DNA of 64,000 nucleotides from Thermoflexus hugenholtzii JAD2 (GCF_900187885.1 NZ_FYEK01000020.1:1-64000); one strand, 5' to 3'; numbered from the stretch's first letter, positions 1-9,120 are shown. Notes: generated by a model from the sequence alone, not told the origin. Translations and numbers: made by a program.

Positions 1-1380
1 CCGACGCCCACCCCGACCGCCGCCCCGCCGCCCACGCCGGCCCCCAGCCCCACCCCCGCGCCCTCCCCCACGCCGGCCCCGGTGGAGATCTCCATCACCT
101 GCCGCTGCGTCAAGGGCGGGGTGAACGCCAACACGGTGAAGTGGCTCACCGAGACCGTCATCCCCACCTTCGAGCAGCAGATGGCCGCCAAGGGGACCCC
201 CGTCAAGGTGCGGCTGGTGGAGTTCGGGGGCAGCGATGAGGAGCTCAAGGCCCAATACGCCCTGGACCTCAAAGCCGGCAAGGGCCACGACGTGATGGCC
301 TTCGACGGCTTCTGGACGGCGGAGTTCGTCGCCGGCGGGCTGATCAAGCCGCTGGACGAGATCGCCGGCCCCGAGGTCAACCAGTGGGAGGGCTGGGCTC
401 ACATCCCGGACCGGGTGCAGGCGCTGCTGATGTATCAGGGCAAGCGCTACGGCATCCCCACCGGCACCGACGTCCGGGTGATCTGGTATCGCAAGGACCT
501 CTTCCAGAAGGCCGGCCTGCCGGCGGACTGGCAGCCGACCTCCTGGGAGGACATCTTCGCCGCCGCCCGGCAGATCAAGAAGGCCCTCCCCGATGTGATC
601 CCTATGCAGGTCAACGCCGGGACCGCCATGGGCGAGGCGACCACCATGCAGGGCTTCTACCCGGTGCTGCTGTCGGCGGGCTCTTTCATCTACGATTGGG
701 ACCAAAACAAGTGGATTGTGCGCAGCCCGGCGATGCTGGACGCCCTGAACTTCTACAAGCGGGTCTACCTCGATGAGAAGCTGGGCGACGCCCGCCTCCA
801 GCTCATCAAGGAGGGCCGCAACCAATCCTTCGCCCTGTTCCGCGACGGCAAGATCGCCATGCTGTGGGAGGGGGATTACTTCTGGCGCTCGGTGGTCAAC
901 CCGGCCGTTAAGTCCGAGTGGGCCATCCCTAACCGGGATGAGGTGGTGGGCTGGGCCAAGATCCCGGCCAAGGAGCCGGGCCAGGGCTACCGGGGCCAGG
1001 ACTTCGTGACCATCTCCGGCGGCACCGGCTTCATCCTCAACCCCAACACCAAGCACCCGAAGGAGGCCTGGGCCTTCCTCTCGTTCATGTTCAGCAAGGA
1101 GATGCTGATGGAGTTTCAGAAGATCGAGCCGCGGATCCGGGCCCGGGACGACGTGCCGGTGACGGGGGATCCGGTGATGACGGAGCTGGTCAAGCTGCTG
1201 CCGCTGACCACGGTCCGCCCCATGCTCCCGGTCTATCCCAAGGTCTCCCAAGCGGCCCAGTTGGCCACCGAGCGGGTGGTCTCGGGCGAGATGACGCCGG
1301 AGCGGGCCATGGAGGCCTACGCGAAGGAGGTGACGGACCTGGTCGGGCCGGACAACGTCCTGGACCTCATGCCGCGCTAG
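1..1380 (+). CDS. ABC transporter sugar-binding lipoprotein (5' end outside window)
   Basis: Extracellular solute-binding protein of family 1 (the COG1653 sugar type), which captures a carbohydrate outside the membrane and delivers it to the permeases encoded next. The open frame runs in from base 1; the first 27 codons are a Pro/Thr/Ala/Ser-rich linker of the kind that follows a lipoprotein signal in Gram-positive and Chloroflexota binding proteins, so the signal peptide and Cys lie upstream of the window. The GTG at 82 is only an internal valine. The body carries typical family sequence such as YGIPTGTDVRVIWYRKDLF and a C-terminal lobe with GGTGFILNPNTKHPKEAW. Two permeases and an ATPase follow in the same direction. 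The exact sugar cannot be read; the mannosidase downstream suggests mannosides. Confidence 0.9.
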   Translation, partial: PTPTPTAAPPPTPAPSPTPAPSPTPAPVEISITCRCVKGGVNANTVKWLTETVIPTFEQQMAAKGTPVKVRLVEFGGSDEELKAQYALDLKAGKGHDVMAFDGFWTAEFVAGGLIKPLDEIAGPEVNQWEGWAHIPDRVQALLMYQGKRYGIPTGTDVRVIWYRKDLFQKAGLPADWQPTSWEDIFAAARQIKKALPDVIPMQVNAGTAMGEATTMQGFYPVLLSAGSFIYDWDQNKWIVRSPAMLDALNFYKRVYLDEKLGDARLQLIKEGRNQSFALFRDGKIAMLWEGDYFWRSVVNPAVKSEWAIPNRDEVVGWAKIPAKEPGQGYRGQDFVTISGGTGFILNPNTKHPKEAWAFLSFMFSKEMLMEFQKIEPRIRARDDVPVTGDPVMTELVKLLPLTTVRPMLPVYPKVSQAAQLATERVVSGEMTPERAMEAYAKEVTDLVGPDNVLDLMPR

Positions 1381-1409
1381 GCCCCGACGGGGGTGGTGAG
1401 GTCATCCGG

Positions 1410-1446
1410 GAGGCCCGGGGTGTCGGGAGGCGGCGCCCCGGGCCTC
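1410..1446 (+). other. Intercistronic hairpin after the binding-protein gene
   Basis: A perfect 11-bp inverted repeat, GAGGCCCGGGG at 1410-1420 with CCCCGGGCCTC at 1436-1446, lies between the binding-protein stop and the permease start. No T-run follows, so it is not a canonical terminator. Such stems usually protect the 3' end of the highly expressed binding-protein message or reduce read-through into the permeases; that role is inferred. Confidence 0.6.
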
Positions 1447-1474
1447 ATCGGGAGGAGCATGCGAGGAGGAACCG

Positions 1475-2383
1475 GTGGTCCAGCGTCGCCCCATCCTGTC
1501 CCTTCCCATCGGGCTGCTGTTTCTGCTGCCCGCTCTCTTCTTCGTGGCCGTCTTCCTGGTCTTTCCCTCCCTCTGGGTGCTCTGGATCAGTCTGACCAAC
1601 CAGACCCTGACCGGGGAGACGGCCCTGCGGCCCCAGTTCGTGGGCCTGGCCAACTTCCGGTATCTCTTCGACCCTGAGAACTGGGCGGTGCGGGGCTACT
1701 TCGGGAACGCCCTGCGCAACAGCGTCCTTTTCGTCGTCGGCTCAGGCCTGATCGGCCAGGCGGGGCTGGGGTTGGCCATCGCCTGGGCCTTCCACCGACG
1801 CCGGGGCCTGCTGCGGGAGGTCCTCTACACCCTGGTCATCCTGGCCTGGATCATCCCGGACGTGGTGGTGGCCTTCATGTGGGTGGCCTACCTGGACCGG
1901 GATCGGGGGACCCTGAACGCCCTCCTCTCGGCCCTGGGCCTGGGGCGGGTCGACTGGCTGATCGAACGGCCGCTGCTCTCGGTCATCATCTTTAACACCT
2001 GGCGGGGGACCGCCTTCTCGATGTTGCTGTTCTCCTCAGCCTTAGCGATGCTGCCTCCCTCGTATCTGGAGGCGGCGGCGGTGGCCGGGGCCCGCCCGTA
2101 TCAGGCCTTCCGGGACATCATCCTTCCCTCCATCCGCAGCCACATCGTCACGGACCTGATCCTGATCACCCTGTGGACCTTCAACACCTTCACGCCGTAT
2201 CTGATCACCGGGGGCGGCCCCACCTTCCGCTCGGAGGTGGTCTCGATTTACACCTTCCGGGTCGCCTTCCAGCATTTCGAGTTCGGCCGCGGGGCGGCGG
2301 TAGCGGTAGTGATGATGCTGATCAATCTGACCCTGGCCCTGGCCTATCTCTCCACCCTGCGTCGGGAGGCCCGTGCCCGATGA
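1475..2383 (+). CDS. Sugar ABC transporter permease, MalF/UgpA type
   Basis: Membrane component of a carbohydrate importer, 302 residues. About six hydrophobic segments are visible, the first being GLLFLLPALFFVAVFLVFPS near the N terminus. The inner-loop motif that contacts the ATPase is present as YLEAAAVAGARPYQAFRDI, close to the EAA consensus. The start is GTG at 1475, preceded by GAGGAGGA at 1463-1470. The stop overlaps the next permease start by four bases (ATGA), which implies translational coupling. Substrate is unknown; the pairing with a family 1 binding protein and a MalK-like ATPase places it in the CUT1 class. Confidence 0.92.
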   Translation: MVQRRPILSLPIGLLFLLPALFFVAVFLVFPSLWVLWISLTNQTLTGETALRPQFVGLANFRYLFDPENWAVRGYFGNALRNSVLFVVGSGLIGQAGLGLAIAWAFHRRRGLLREVLYTLVILAWIIPDVVVAFMWVAYLDRDRGTLNALLSALGLGRVDWLIERPLLSVIIFNTWRGTAFSMLLFSSALAMLPPSYLEAAAVAGARPYQAFRDIILPSIRSHIVTDLILITLWTFNTFTPYLITGGGPTFRSEVVSIYTFRVAFQHFEFGRGAAVAVVMMLINLTLALAYLSTLRREARAR

Positions 2384-3207
2384 CGGTGATCCGCTACGTT
2401 CTCTCCCGCATCCTCTTCGCCGGCTTCGCCGCCCTGGTGGGCGCTTTCTTCGCCCTGCCCATGCTGTGGCTGACCCTGGCCCCCTTCAACGCCCGGGGGA
2501 CCCTGGCGGTGGAGATCCCCCGGCCCTTCACCCTGGACAACTTCCAGGCCGTCTTCGCCAACACCTTCGCCGTGCGGGCTCTGGGCAACAGCTTGATCCT
2601 GGCCGGGGGGACGATGCTGGTGGTGACCCTGGCGGCCACCCTGGCCGCCTACGCCCTCTCCCGGGCGGAGGTGCCCTACTACGATCTCCTCACCTATGGC
2701 CTGATCCTCTTCTCCTCGGTGGTCACCGGCACGGCGGCCATGGTCCCCATCTTCCTTCTGGCCAATGCCCTGGGGCTGGTGGACACTTACGTCGGGGTGA
2801 TTATGGCCTTCACAGGGGGGCTGCTGCCCACGGCCATTTTCATCCTGCGGGATTTCGTGGAGGGCCTCCCTCGGTCCTACGAGGAGTCGGCCATGGTCTG
2901 CGGGGCGAGCCCCTGGCGGATGGTATGGGATGTGGTGATGCCGCTGCTGCGGCCGGGGATGATGGTGGTGGGGATCTGGGCCTTCGTGCAGGTCTGGGGG
3001 GCCTTCCTCATCCCCTTCGTGCTGCTGCGCAGCCCGGAGCGCATGCCCGCCGCCATCGCCATCTACTCCTTCTACACCGAGGCGGGCACCCCCATCCTTA
3101 CCCTCACCTCGGCCTACGCGCTGCTCTACGCCCTCCCGGTGTTGGCTCTCTATCTCTTCGTCAACGCCCGTTATGGGTTCCGGTTCTTCGGGGGGATCAA
3201 GCGCTGA
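2380..3207 (+). CDS. Sugar ABC transporter permease, MalG/UgpE type
   Basis: Second membrane subunit of the importer, 275 residues. The chosen start is the ATG overlapping the preceding stop (ATGA), giving MTVIRYVLSRILFAGFAAL and a first membrane helix; the longer open frame upstream is only overlap with the neighbour. It has the MalG-type EAA loop YEESAMVCGASPWRMVWDVV about two-thirds along, and ends in a hydrophobic segment followed by a short basic tail (RYGFRFFGGIKR). Together with the permease at 1475-2383 it would form the heterodimeric channel energised by the ATPase at 3528-4613. Confidence 0.92.
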   Translation: MTVIRYVLSRILFAGFAALVGAFFALPMLWLTLAPFNARGTLAVEIPRPFTLDNFQAVFANTFAVRALGNSLILAGGTMLVVTLAATLAAYALSRAEVPYYDLLTYGLILFSSVVTGTAAMVPIFLLANALGLVDTYVGVIMAFTGGLLPTAIFILRDFVEGLPRSYEESAMVCGASPWRMVWDVVMPLLRPGMMVVGIWAFVQVWGAFLIPFVLLRSPERMPAAIAIYSFYTEAGTPILTLTSAYALLYALPVLALYLFVNARYGFRFFGGIKR

Positions 3208-3268
3208 GATCCGGCGAGATGGATCCGGTAGAATGGGATCTGCAGGCCTTTGATCGAAGGGGGAGTCG

Positions 3269-3439
3269 ATGGAATGGCGGGATTACATCTCCATGGATCC
3301 GGAGGTCCTGGGCGGGGTGATTCGAGGCACCCGTGTCCCTGTGCAGATGGTGATCGGCTCCCTTGTCCTGGATGGGACCGCCTCTCCATGGCGAGGTGCT
3401 GCAGAGCACATCTTCGGGCAATTGGCTGCGGAATCTTAA
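3269..3439 (+). pseudogene. Decayed DUF433-family (antitoxin-like) gene
   Basis: A 56-codon frame with a good ribosome site (AAGGGGGAG) starts MEWRDYISMDPEVLGGVIRG and continues TRVPVQMVIGSL, which strongly resembles the N terminus of DUF433 proteins. These are about 75 residues, usually read GGKPVIRGTRVPV, and often partner a PIN/DUF5615 toxin. Here the Lys-Pro between GG and VIRG is missing, and after GSL the sequence no longer matches the helix-turn-helix half, although EHIFGQLAAES may be a remnant. A TAGAAT at 3229-3234 could be its old -10 box. No partner toxin gene is adjacent. It sits between the permeases and their ATPase, so it probably inserted into the operon and then decayed. A very short functional protein is not excluded. 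Confidence 0.5.
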
Positions 3440-3527
3440 CGCGTGATCATCAACTGGGATCCAGTGTCCTTCTCCGCGTGCAGGAGCCTTATCCTCGAGG
3501 CATCTTCTTCAGGAGGCAGAGCGTGCC

Positions 3528-4613
3528 ATGGCGCGGATCCGGCTGGAGGGGGTGACGAAGGCGTTCGGGGCGGTGGTGGCGGTGGACACGGTGACCCTGG
3601 ACATCGAGGACGGGGAGTTCTTCGCCCTGCTGGGGCCCTCCGGGTGCGGGAAGACCACCACTCTGCGCCTGATCGCCGGGCTGGAGCGCCCCACCCGGGG
3701 GCGGATCTTCATCGGGGAGCGCGACGTCACCGAGCTCCCTCCACAGGCCCGGGACGTGGCCATGGTCTTCCAGGACTACGCCCTCTATCCGCATATGACG
3801 GTCCTGGAGAACATTGGCTACCCGCTCAAGGTGCGCCGTTACGCCAAACCCGAGATCCATCGCCGGGTCCGGGAGGTGGCGGAGGTCCTGCAGATCGCGG
3901 ATCTGCTGGACCGACGGCCGGGGCAGCTGTCGGGCGGGCAGCAGCAGCGGGCCGCCGTCGCCCGGGCCCTGGTCTACCAGCCCCAGGCCTTCCTCTTCGA
4001 CGAGCCGCTGAGCAATCTGGACGCCAAGCTGCGCCTGGAGGCCCGCAGCTTCCTGAAGCATCTCCAGAAGTCCCTGGGCATCACCACCGTCTACGTCACC
4101 CACGACCAGGCGGAGGCCATGGCCCTGGCGGACCGCATCGGGGTGATGGATCGGGGCCGCCTGCTGCAGGTGGGGACGCCCCTGGAGATCTACCGGCGGC
4201 CCCGCAACACTTTCGTCGCCACCTTCATCGGAAGCCCTCCCATGAACCTGCTCTCCGGCCGCCTCCACCTGGCCGAGTCCGCCCTGATCCTGACGGACGG
4301 CCAGGCGCTCTCGGTGGCCGACCGCGTCGAGGCGTTGCGCCAGGCCTTCCGGGAGGGCGAGCGGGTCTGGCTGGGGGTTCGTCCCGAGCATCTGGCCCTG
4401 GCCGATGGGCCCGGGCCGACCCATCTCTCCGCCCGGGTCTACGCGGTGGAGCCGCTCGGGGTGGAGACGCTGGTGACGGTTCAGGTGGACGAGGAGCGCC
4501 TCACCCTGCGGCTGTCGGTGGATGAGCCGCCGGTGTTGCGGGAGCAGGTGTGGGTGCGGGTGCCGATGGAGCGGGCGCTCTTCTTCCGGGAGAGCGGCGA
4601 GCTGGCCCTGTGA
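3528..4613 (+). CDS. Sugar ABC transporter ATP-binding protein, MalK/UgpC type
   Basis: Cytoplasmic ATPase, 361 residues, that drives the CUT1 importer encoded upstream. Visible motifs are Walker A GPSGCGKTTTLRLIAG, the Q-loop FQDYALYPHMTVLENI, the signature [15 protein letters not shown], Walker B AFLFDEPLSNLDAKL and the switch histidine in VTHDQAEAM. After about residue 235 comes the MalK-type regulatory/OB region (VWLGVRPEHLAL). ATG at 3528 follows AGGAGGCAG. Such ATPases can serve several transporters, so exclusive pairing with the neighbouring permeases is likely but not certain. Confidence 0.93.
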   Translation: MARIRLEGVTKAFGAVVAVDTVTLDIEDGEFFALLGPSGCGKTTTLRLIAGLERPTRGRIFIGERDVTELPPQARDVAMVFQDYALYPHMTVLENIGYPLKVRRYAKPEIHRRVREVAEVLQIADLLDRRPGQLSGGQQQRAAVARALVYQPQAFLFDEPLSNLDAKLRLEARSFLKHLQKSLGITTVYVTHDQAEAMALADRIGVMDRGRLLQVGTPLEIYRRPRNTFVATFIGSPPMNLLSGRLHLAESALILTDGQALSVADRVEALRQAFREGERVWLGVRPEHLALADGPGPTHLSARVYAVEPLGVETLVTVQVDEERLTLRLSVDEPPVLREQVWVRVPMERALFFRESGELAL

Positions 4614-4624
4614 GGGGGAAGCCA

Positions 4625-6049
4625 ATGCGGACGCTATTGCGCTGGGAAGGCCGCTTCACCCCGGCTGACAAGGCGGCCTCGGATTACGTGCTCCTGCCCT
4701 TCGAGGTCCCCCCTGGCATCGCCCGCCTTGAGGTCCGCTACACCTTCGAGGGCCAGGGCCAGCCGGAGAGCCCGAACGCCATCGACCTGGGCCTGTTCGA
4801 CCCGCGAGGGGCCGACTTCCTGCGCGGGGAGGGCTTCCGGGGCTGGAGCGGGAGCGCCCGAACGGAGGCGGTGCTCACGCCCTGGGCGGCCACCCCAGGC
4901 TATCTGCCCGGCCCTCTCCTCCCCGGCCGCTGGCACGTGATCCTGGGGCTCTACCGCATCGCCCCCCAGGGTTGCGCCTGCGCAGTGACCGTTCTGGCCT
5001 CCGAGGAGGAAGGGCCGCTCCCGCATCCCCCACCCCCGGAGGGGGGAATCGAGGAGCTTCCCTCCCGGCCCGGCGGGGGGGCAGCCTGGCTGCGGGGGGA
5101 TCTCCAGAGCCACAGCCACCACAGCGACGCGCCGGGCTCCTTAGAGGACCTGGTGGCCGCCGCCCGGCGGCGAGGGCTGGATTTCCTGGCGGTGACGGAG
5201 CACAACACCGTCAGCCACTTCCCCTATCTGCGGGCCTGGAGCGGGCCGGATCTCCTGCTCATCCCGGGGGAGGAGGTGACCACGTATTACGGCCACATGA
5301 ACGCCTGGGGCCTCTCCCGCTGGCTGGATTTCCGCTGCCGGACGGTGGAGGAGCTGCGGGCGGTCATCGACGCCGCCCACGCGATGGGCGCCCTGGTCTC
5401 CATTAACCATCCCAAGACCGACGGGCCGCCCTGGGAGTATCCTCTGGATCTCCCGGTGGACGCGGTAGAGGCCTGGCAGGGGCCCTGGCCCCTGCGCAAC
5501 TGGGAATCCCTGGCCTTCTGGGACCGGCTGTTGCGGGCCGGGCGCCGGGTGACGGCGGTGGGCGGCAGCGATAAACACCAGGACCGACCCGGCGAGGGCA
5601 CGCCCTTTTATCAGGTCGGCCACCCCACCACCTGGGTGTATGCGGCGGATCGGACGGTCCCGGCCATCCTGGAGGCCATCCGCTCCGGCCGGGTGGTGAT
5701 CACCGCGGACGTGGACGCCCCGTGGCTGGAGCTCACGGCCGAGCGCGGGGATACGACCTGGATGGTGGGGGAGACTGTCCCACCCGGCGGCGCTGTCCGG
5801 GTGCGCTATCGGGTGTGGGAAGGGAAGGGCCTGCATCTGCGGCTGCTCTCCCGGGAAGGGGAGCTCCTCTTCCTCCCGGTGGATCGTTCCCCCTTCGAGG
5901 GGGTGCTGGAGCTCGACCTGGGCCGCCATCGCTACGTCCGGGCGGAGCTACGGGGCGTGCGGCATTTCGCGGAGGAGACCCCGGATGACCTGCCCATGGT
6001 CGCGATGACCAACCCCATCTGGGGAGGCCCGGGCCCGGAGGGGCCGTGA
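4625..6049 (+). CDS. PHP-domain phosphoesterase, CehA/McbA family
   Basis: Predicted metal-dependent hydrolase, 474 residues. The first 150 residues form a beta-rich module (LEVRYTFEGQGQPESPNAID). The PHP domain then begins with the metal motif LRGDLQSHSHHSDAPGSLED and continues with AVTEHNTVSHF, IPGEEVTTYYGHMNAWG, SINHPKTDG and AVGGSDKH, all positions where PHP enzymes place His/Asp/Glu ligands. The start is ATG 4625, eleven bases after the ATPase stop, with GAGGGGAAG in front. Family members act on phosphodiesters or esters. The place between a sugar ATPase and an alpha-mannosidase suggests processing of a phosphorylated or lipid-linked glycan, but the substrate is not readable. Confidence 0.8.
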   Translation: MRTLLRWEGRFTPADKAASDYVLLPFEVPPGIARLEVRYTFEGQGQPESPNAIDLGLFDPRGADFLRGEGFRGWSGSARTEAVLTPWAATPGYLPGPLLPGRWHVILGLYRIAPQGCACAVTVLASEEEGPLPHPPPPEGGIEELPSRPGGGAAWLRGDLQSHSHHSDAPGSLEDLVAAARRRGLDFLAVTEHNTVSHFPYLRAWSGPDLLLIPGEEVTTYYGHMNAWGLSRWLDFRCRTVEELRAVIDAAHAMGALVSINHPKTDGPPWEYPLDLPVDAVEAWQGPWPLRNWESLAFWDRLLRAGRRVTAVGGSDKHQDRPGEGTPFYQVGHPTTWVYAADRTVPAILEAIRSGRVVITADVDAPWLELTAERGDTTWMVGETVPPGGAVRVRYRVWEGKGLHLRLLSREGELLFLPVDRSPFEGVLELDLGRHRYVRAELRGVRHFAEETPDDLPMVAMTNPIWGGPGPEGP

Positions 6050-6091
6050 AGCGGCCTCGGAACGCGGACATCTTCCCACGGAGGCGTGCGG

Positions 6092-8953
6092 ATGCAACCG
6101 GAAGCCTTCATCGTCCCCCACACCCACTGGGATCGGGAGTGGTATCGCCCCTTCCAGGCCTTTCGTTACCGTCTGGTGGACCTGGTCGAACAGGTCCTTC
6201 GGATGATCGAAGGGGATCCGGATTTCAGGGGGTTCCTGCTCGACGGCCAGTCGGTGATCCTGGAGGACGTCCTCACGGTGCGCCCGGATCTGGAGCCGCG
6301 GATCCGACAAGCGGTGGAGGCCGGCCGCCTCTGGATCGGCCCCTGGTATGTGCTCCCTGACGAGTTCCTGGTGAGCGGGGAGGCGCTCGTCCGCAACCTC
6401 CAGGTTGGGATTCGCATCGCCCGCCGCTTCGGCGGCGAGATGCCCATCGGCTACACGCCGGATCCCTTCGGCCATGTGGGACAGCTGCCCCAGATCCTGA
6501 AAGGGTTCGGGATCGAGGCCGCCGTGTTCCAGCGCGGCCTGGACGAGCAGCCCACGCTCCTCTGGTGGGAGGCCCCAGACGGCACCCGGATCTTCACGGT
6601 GTATCTCCGGGACGGCTACGGGAACGCCGCCTGGATCCCGGAGGACGCGGAGGCCCTGGCGGCCTACCTGAAGGCCCAGGCCCTCTCCCTGATGCCCCAC
6701 ACGCCGGTTCCCCTCCTCTTGCTCATGAACGGGACGGACCATCTCTTCCCCCATCCGCAGCTGACGGAGCGGCTCCGGGCGGCCCAGACGCATCTCCCGG
6801 ATCTCCGCCTGCGCCTCGCTTCCCTGGCGGATTACATCGCCGCGGTGCGGACTGCTCTCGGCGAGCGGCTGTCGGATCTCCCCGTGGTTCACGGGGAGCT
6901 GCGCTCCAGCCGACGCCATCCGGTCCTGCCCGGCGTGCTCTCCACCCGCATCTGGATCAAGCAGCGCAACGCCGCCGTCCAGACCGTGCTGGAGCGCTAC
7001 GCGGAGCCCCTGATGGCCTTCGCGCATCTTCTCTGCGGCCTGGATCGGCGGGCCTTCCTCTTCGAGGCCTGGCGGCTCCTCCTTCAGAACCACTTTCACG
7101 ATTCGATCTGCGGGACGGGGGTGGATGCGGTTCACGAAGACATGCGGCCGCGCTTCGATCACGCTGAGCAGATCGCTGGCCTGGTGAGTCGGGAATCCCT
7201 GGAGCGGCTCCTGCGGCCGGAGGCGGCCGAGGCCCCACCCGGCTGGCTGGCCTCAGACCCAGCGTCAATGGAGCAGACGCTGCTGGTCTACTGCCCGATC
7301 CCGGGCCCCGTTCGAGGCCCCGTGGAGCTGACCCTCCCCGCCCTCCCGCCGGGCCTGACGTATTGCCTCCTGGATCCCGAAGGGCGTGAGCTCCCGCTCT
7401 TTCAGGTGGAGCGGGGGACGCCTGACGAGACGCGCTGGACTGTCAGCTCGACGGAGTGGCCGGGCTTCCTGAACCGCCTGCTCTGGGCCTACGTGGGCCC
7501 CTATGCGGCGAAGCGGGTGTGGGTGGATCTCGAGGGGCAGCGGATCTGGGCGGAGTGGGCGGACGCCTCCGCAGATATGGATCACGGGATGATCACCCGT
7601 GTCGTTCGCGTGGCCCGCCAGCTGGGGGAGCGACAACCGGCCATCACGGCCCCATGGACGGTCTCGGCGGCGATGGGAGGAGCCTCCCGTTGGGCCTTCG
7701 TCCTCCCCGAGGGCCGGGGGGTCGGCCTCCAGGCCTACCGGCTGCAGATCCGCCCCGGGACACCCCGCCTGGTCACCCGACGTCCCCGGGCGGAGCCGGA
7801 GATCGCCAACGAGTTCTTCCGCCTCACAGCGGATCCCTCAGATGGGACCCTGCAGCTGGAGGATCTCCGGACGGGCCGGCGGTGGCGCGGCCTGAACCGC
7901 TTCGAAGATGAAGGGGATGCCGGGGATGTCTACAACCATGAGCTGCCGGCAGAGGATCGGCGGGTGGACCGCCCGGCGGCGCCGCCCCGGGTGGAGGCCT
8001 GGGAGGAGGAGCCGTTCGGTCAGTGCCTGGAGGTCGATTTGCCATATGAGATCCCGGCCGGGCTGCGGCCGGACCGCCGGGGACGCTCCGCGGAGATGAT
8101 CCCGCTGTCGATCGCCGTGCGGGCATGGCTGCGACCGGGAGTTCCCCGGGTCGATATGGAGGTCGTGGTGGACAATCGGGCGGCCGATCACCGCCTGCGT
8201 GTGGTCTTCCCCACCGGCATCCGGTCCGAGACCTGGGTGACGGAGGGGGCGTTTGACCTCGTGGTTCGCCCGGTGGGCCTCCGCGTCCGGGCCGATGACT
8301 CCTGGGTGGAGCAGCCGGCCCCTACCGCCCCCCAGCAGGGCTTCGCGTTCGTGGAGGACGCCACCGGCGGGCTCCTGGTGGCGAACCAGGGGCTCCCGGA
8401 GATCGAGGCCCGGACGGACGCGGAGGGACAGGTGGAGCTGGTCCTCACCCTGTTGCGGTGCGTGGGCTGGCTGTCGCGGGGGGATCTGCGATCCCGGCGG
8501 GGGCATGCGGGGCCGCCGCTGCCCACGCCCGCTGCGCAGATGATCGGGCGCTGGGCCTTCCGCTACAGCCTGATCCCCTACACCGACCGTTGGGAGGCGA
8601 TCCGGGAGGCCCAGCGCTTTCAGGCGCCGCCCCTCGCCAGGGCGGGCCCGGGCCGTCTGTCGGAGCGACCGTTCCTGGAGGTAGAGCCGGCCGCCTTTGT
8701 CCTGACCGCTGTGAAGGCCCCTGAGGAGGGGGAGGGCCTCATCGTGCGAGGGTATAACGCCGCCGAGGAGGTCGTCCAGGTCCGGCTTACCTTCTGGCAG
8801 CCGGTTCAGGCGGCCTGGCGGGCGGACCTCATGGAGCGTCTCCAGGAGCCCCTTCGCCCGGAGAGGTCCTCTCTGACCTTCCGGGCCCGCCCCAAGGAGA
8901 TCGTCACCGTGCGGGTGGTCCTCGCCCCGCTCCTCCGGCATTCGGAAGGATAA
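6092..8953 (+). CDS. Alpha-mannosidase, glycoside hydrolase family 38
   Basis: Retaining alpha-mannosidase of 953 residues, near the usual bacterial GH38 length. The N-terminal catalytic domain has the zinc motif VPHTHWDREWYRPFQ, the likely nucleophile Asp in GYTPDPFGHVGQLPQIL, and NHFHDSICGTGVD for the helical zinc/active-site region; long beta domains follow. A GTG at 6086 is in frame, but GGAGG at 6080-6084 is almost touching it, whereas it lies seven bases from ATG 6092, so the latter is chosen. No signal peptide is seen, so the enzyme is probably cytoplasmic and acts on oligosaccharides brought in by the transporter encoded upstream. Confidence 0.92.
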   Translation: MQPEAFIVPHTHWDREWYRPFQAFRYRLVDLVEQVLRMIEGDPDFRGFLLDGQSVILEDVLTVRPDLEPRIRQAVEAGRLWIGPWYVLPDEFLVSGEALVRNLQVGIRIARRFGGEMPIGYTPDPFGHVGQLPQILKGFGIEAAVFQRGLDEQPTLLWWEAPDGTRIFTVYLRDGYGNAAWIPEDAEALAAYLKAQALSLMPHTPVPLLLLMNGTDHLFPHPQLTERLRAAQTHLPDLRLRLASLADYIAAVRTALGERLSDLPVVHGELRSSRRHPVLPGVLSTRIWIKQRNAAVQTVLERYAEPLMAFAHLLCGLDRRAFLFEAWRLLLQNHFHDSICGTGVDAVHEDMRPRFDHAEQIAGLVSRESLERLLRPEAAEAPPGWLASDPASMEQTLLVYCPIPGPVRGPVELTLPALPPGLTYCLLDPEGRELPLFQVERGTPDETRWTVSSTEWPGFLNRLLWAYVGPYAAKRVWVDLEGQRIWAEWADASADMDHGMITRVVRVARQLGERQPAITAPWTVSAAMGGASRWAFVLPEGRGVGLQAYRLQIRPGTPRLVTRRPRAEPEIANEFFRLTADPSDGTLQLEDLRTGRRWRGLNRFEDEGDAGDVYNHELPAEDRRVDRPAAPPRVEAWEEEPFGQCLEVDLPYEIPAGLRPDRRGRSAEMIPLSIAVRAWLRPGVPRVDMEVVVDNRAADHRLRVVFPTGIRSETWVTEGAFDLVVRPVGLRVRADDSWVEQPAPTAPQQGFAFVEDATGGLLVANQGLPEIEARTDAEGQVELVLTLLRCVGWLSRGDLRSRRGHAGPPLPTPAAQMIGRWAFRYSLIPYTDRWEAIREAQRFQAPPLARAGPGRLSERPFLEVEPAAFVLTAVKAPEEGEGLIVRGYNAAEEVVQVRLTFWQPVQAAWRADLMERLQEPLRPERSSLTFRARPKEIVTVRVVLAPLLRHSEG

Positions 8954-8988
8954 AGCCAGAAGCCGGTCCCAGGCGGATGCGGTGCGCC

Positions 8989-9024
8989 GGGGAGGAAGGC
9001 CTGAGGAGGTCTCCTCCCCTTTTT
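8989..9024 (+). terminator. Intrinsic terminator of the sugar/mannosidase operon
   Basis: GGGGAGGA at 8989-8996 pairs with TCCTCCCC at 9012-9019 and is followed by TTTTT (9020-9024). It lies 36 bases past the mannosidase stop, marking the end of the operon. Confidence 0.75.
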
Positions 9025-9085
9025 ATCGCCACGCCTCCGGGAGGGATGCCGGAGAGTCCCGACGCCTTCATCCTTCCTCCGGGGG

Positions 9086-9120
9086 ATCTTCGCAGGATCT
9101 TCACAGGACCCGGGCAGAAT
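9086..9120 (+). promoter_or_regulatory. Candidate response-regulator operator and promoter
   Basis: Two head-to-tail 11-base units, ATCTTCGCAGG (9086-9096) and ATCTTCACAGG (9097-9107), differ at one base. OmpR/PhoB-family regulators typically bind direct repeats with 11-base spacing overlapping the -35 region. Here the second repeat lies in the -35 position of a CAGAAT -10-like hexamer at 9115-9120. The operon it precedes encodes just such a regulator, so autoregulation is a reasonable inference. No good TTGACA is visible, which fits an activated promoter. Confidence 0.5.

Noticed and set aside
1-81. CCGACGCCC-type repeats at the left edge as a possible CRISPR or tandem repeat
   Set aside because: They are in frame with the binding protein and encode its Pro/Thr-rich lipoprotein linker; there are no spacers.
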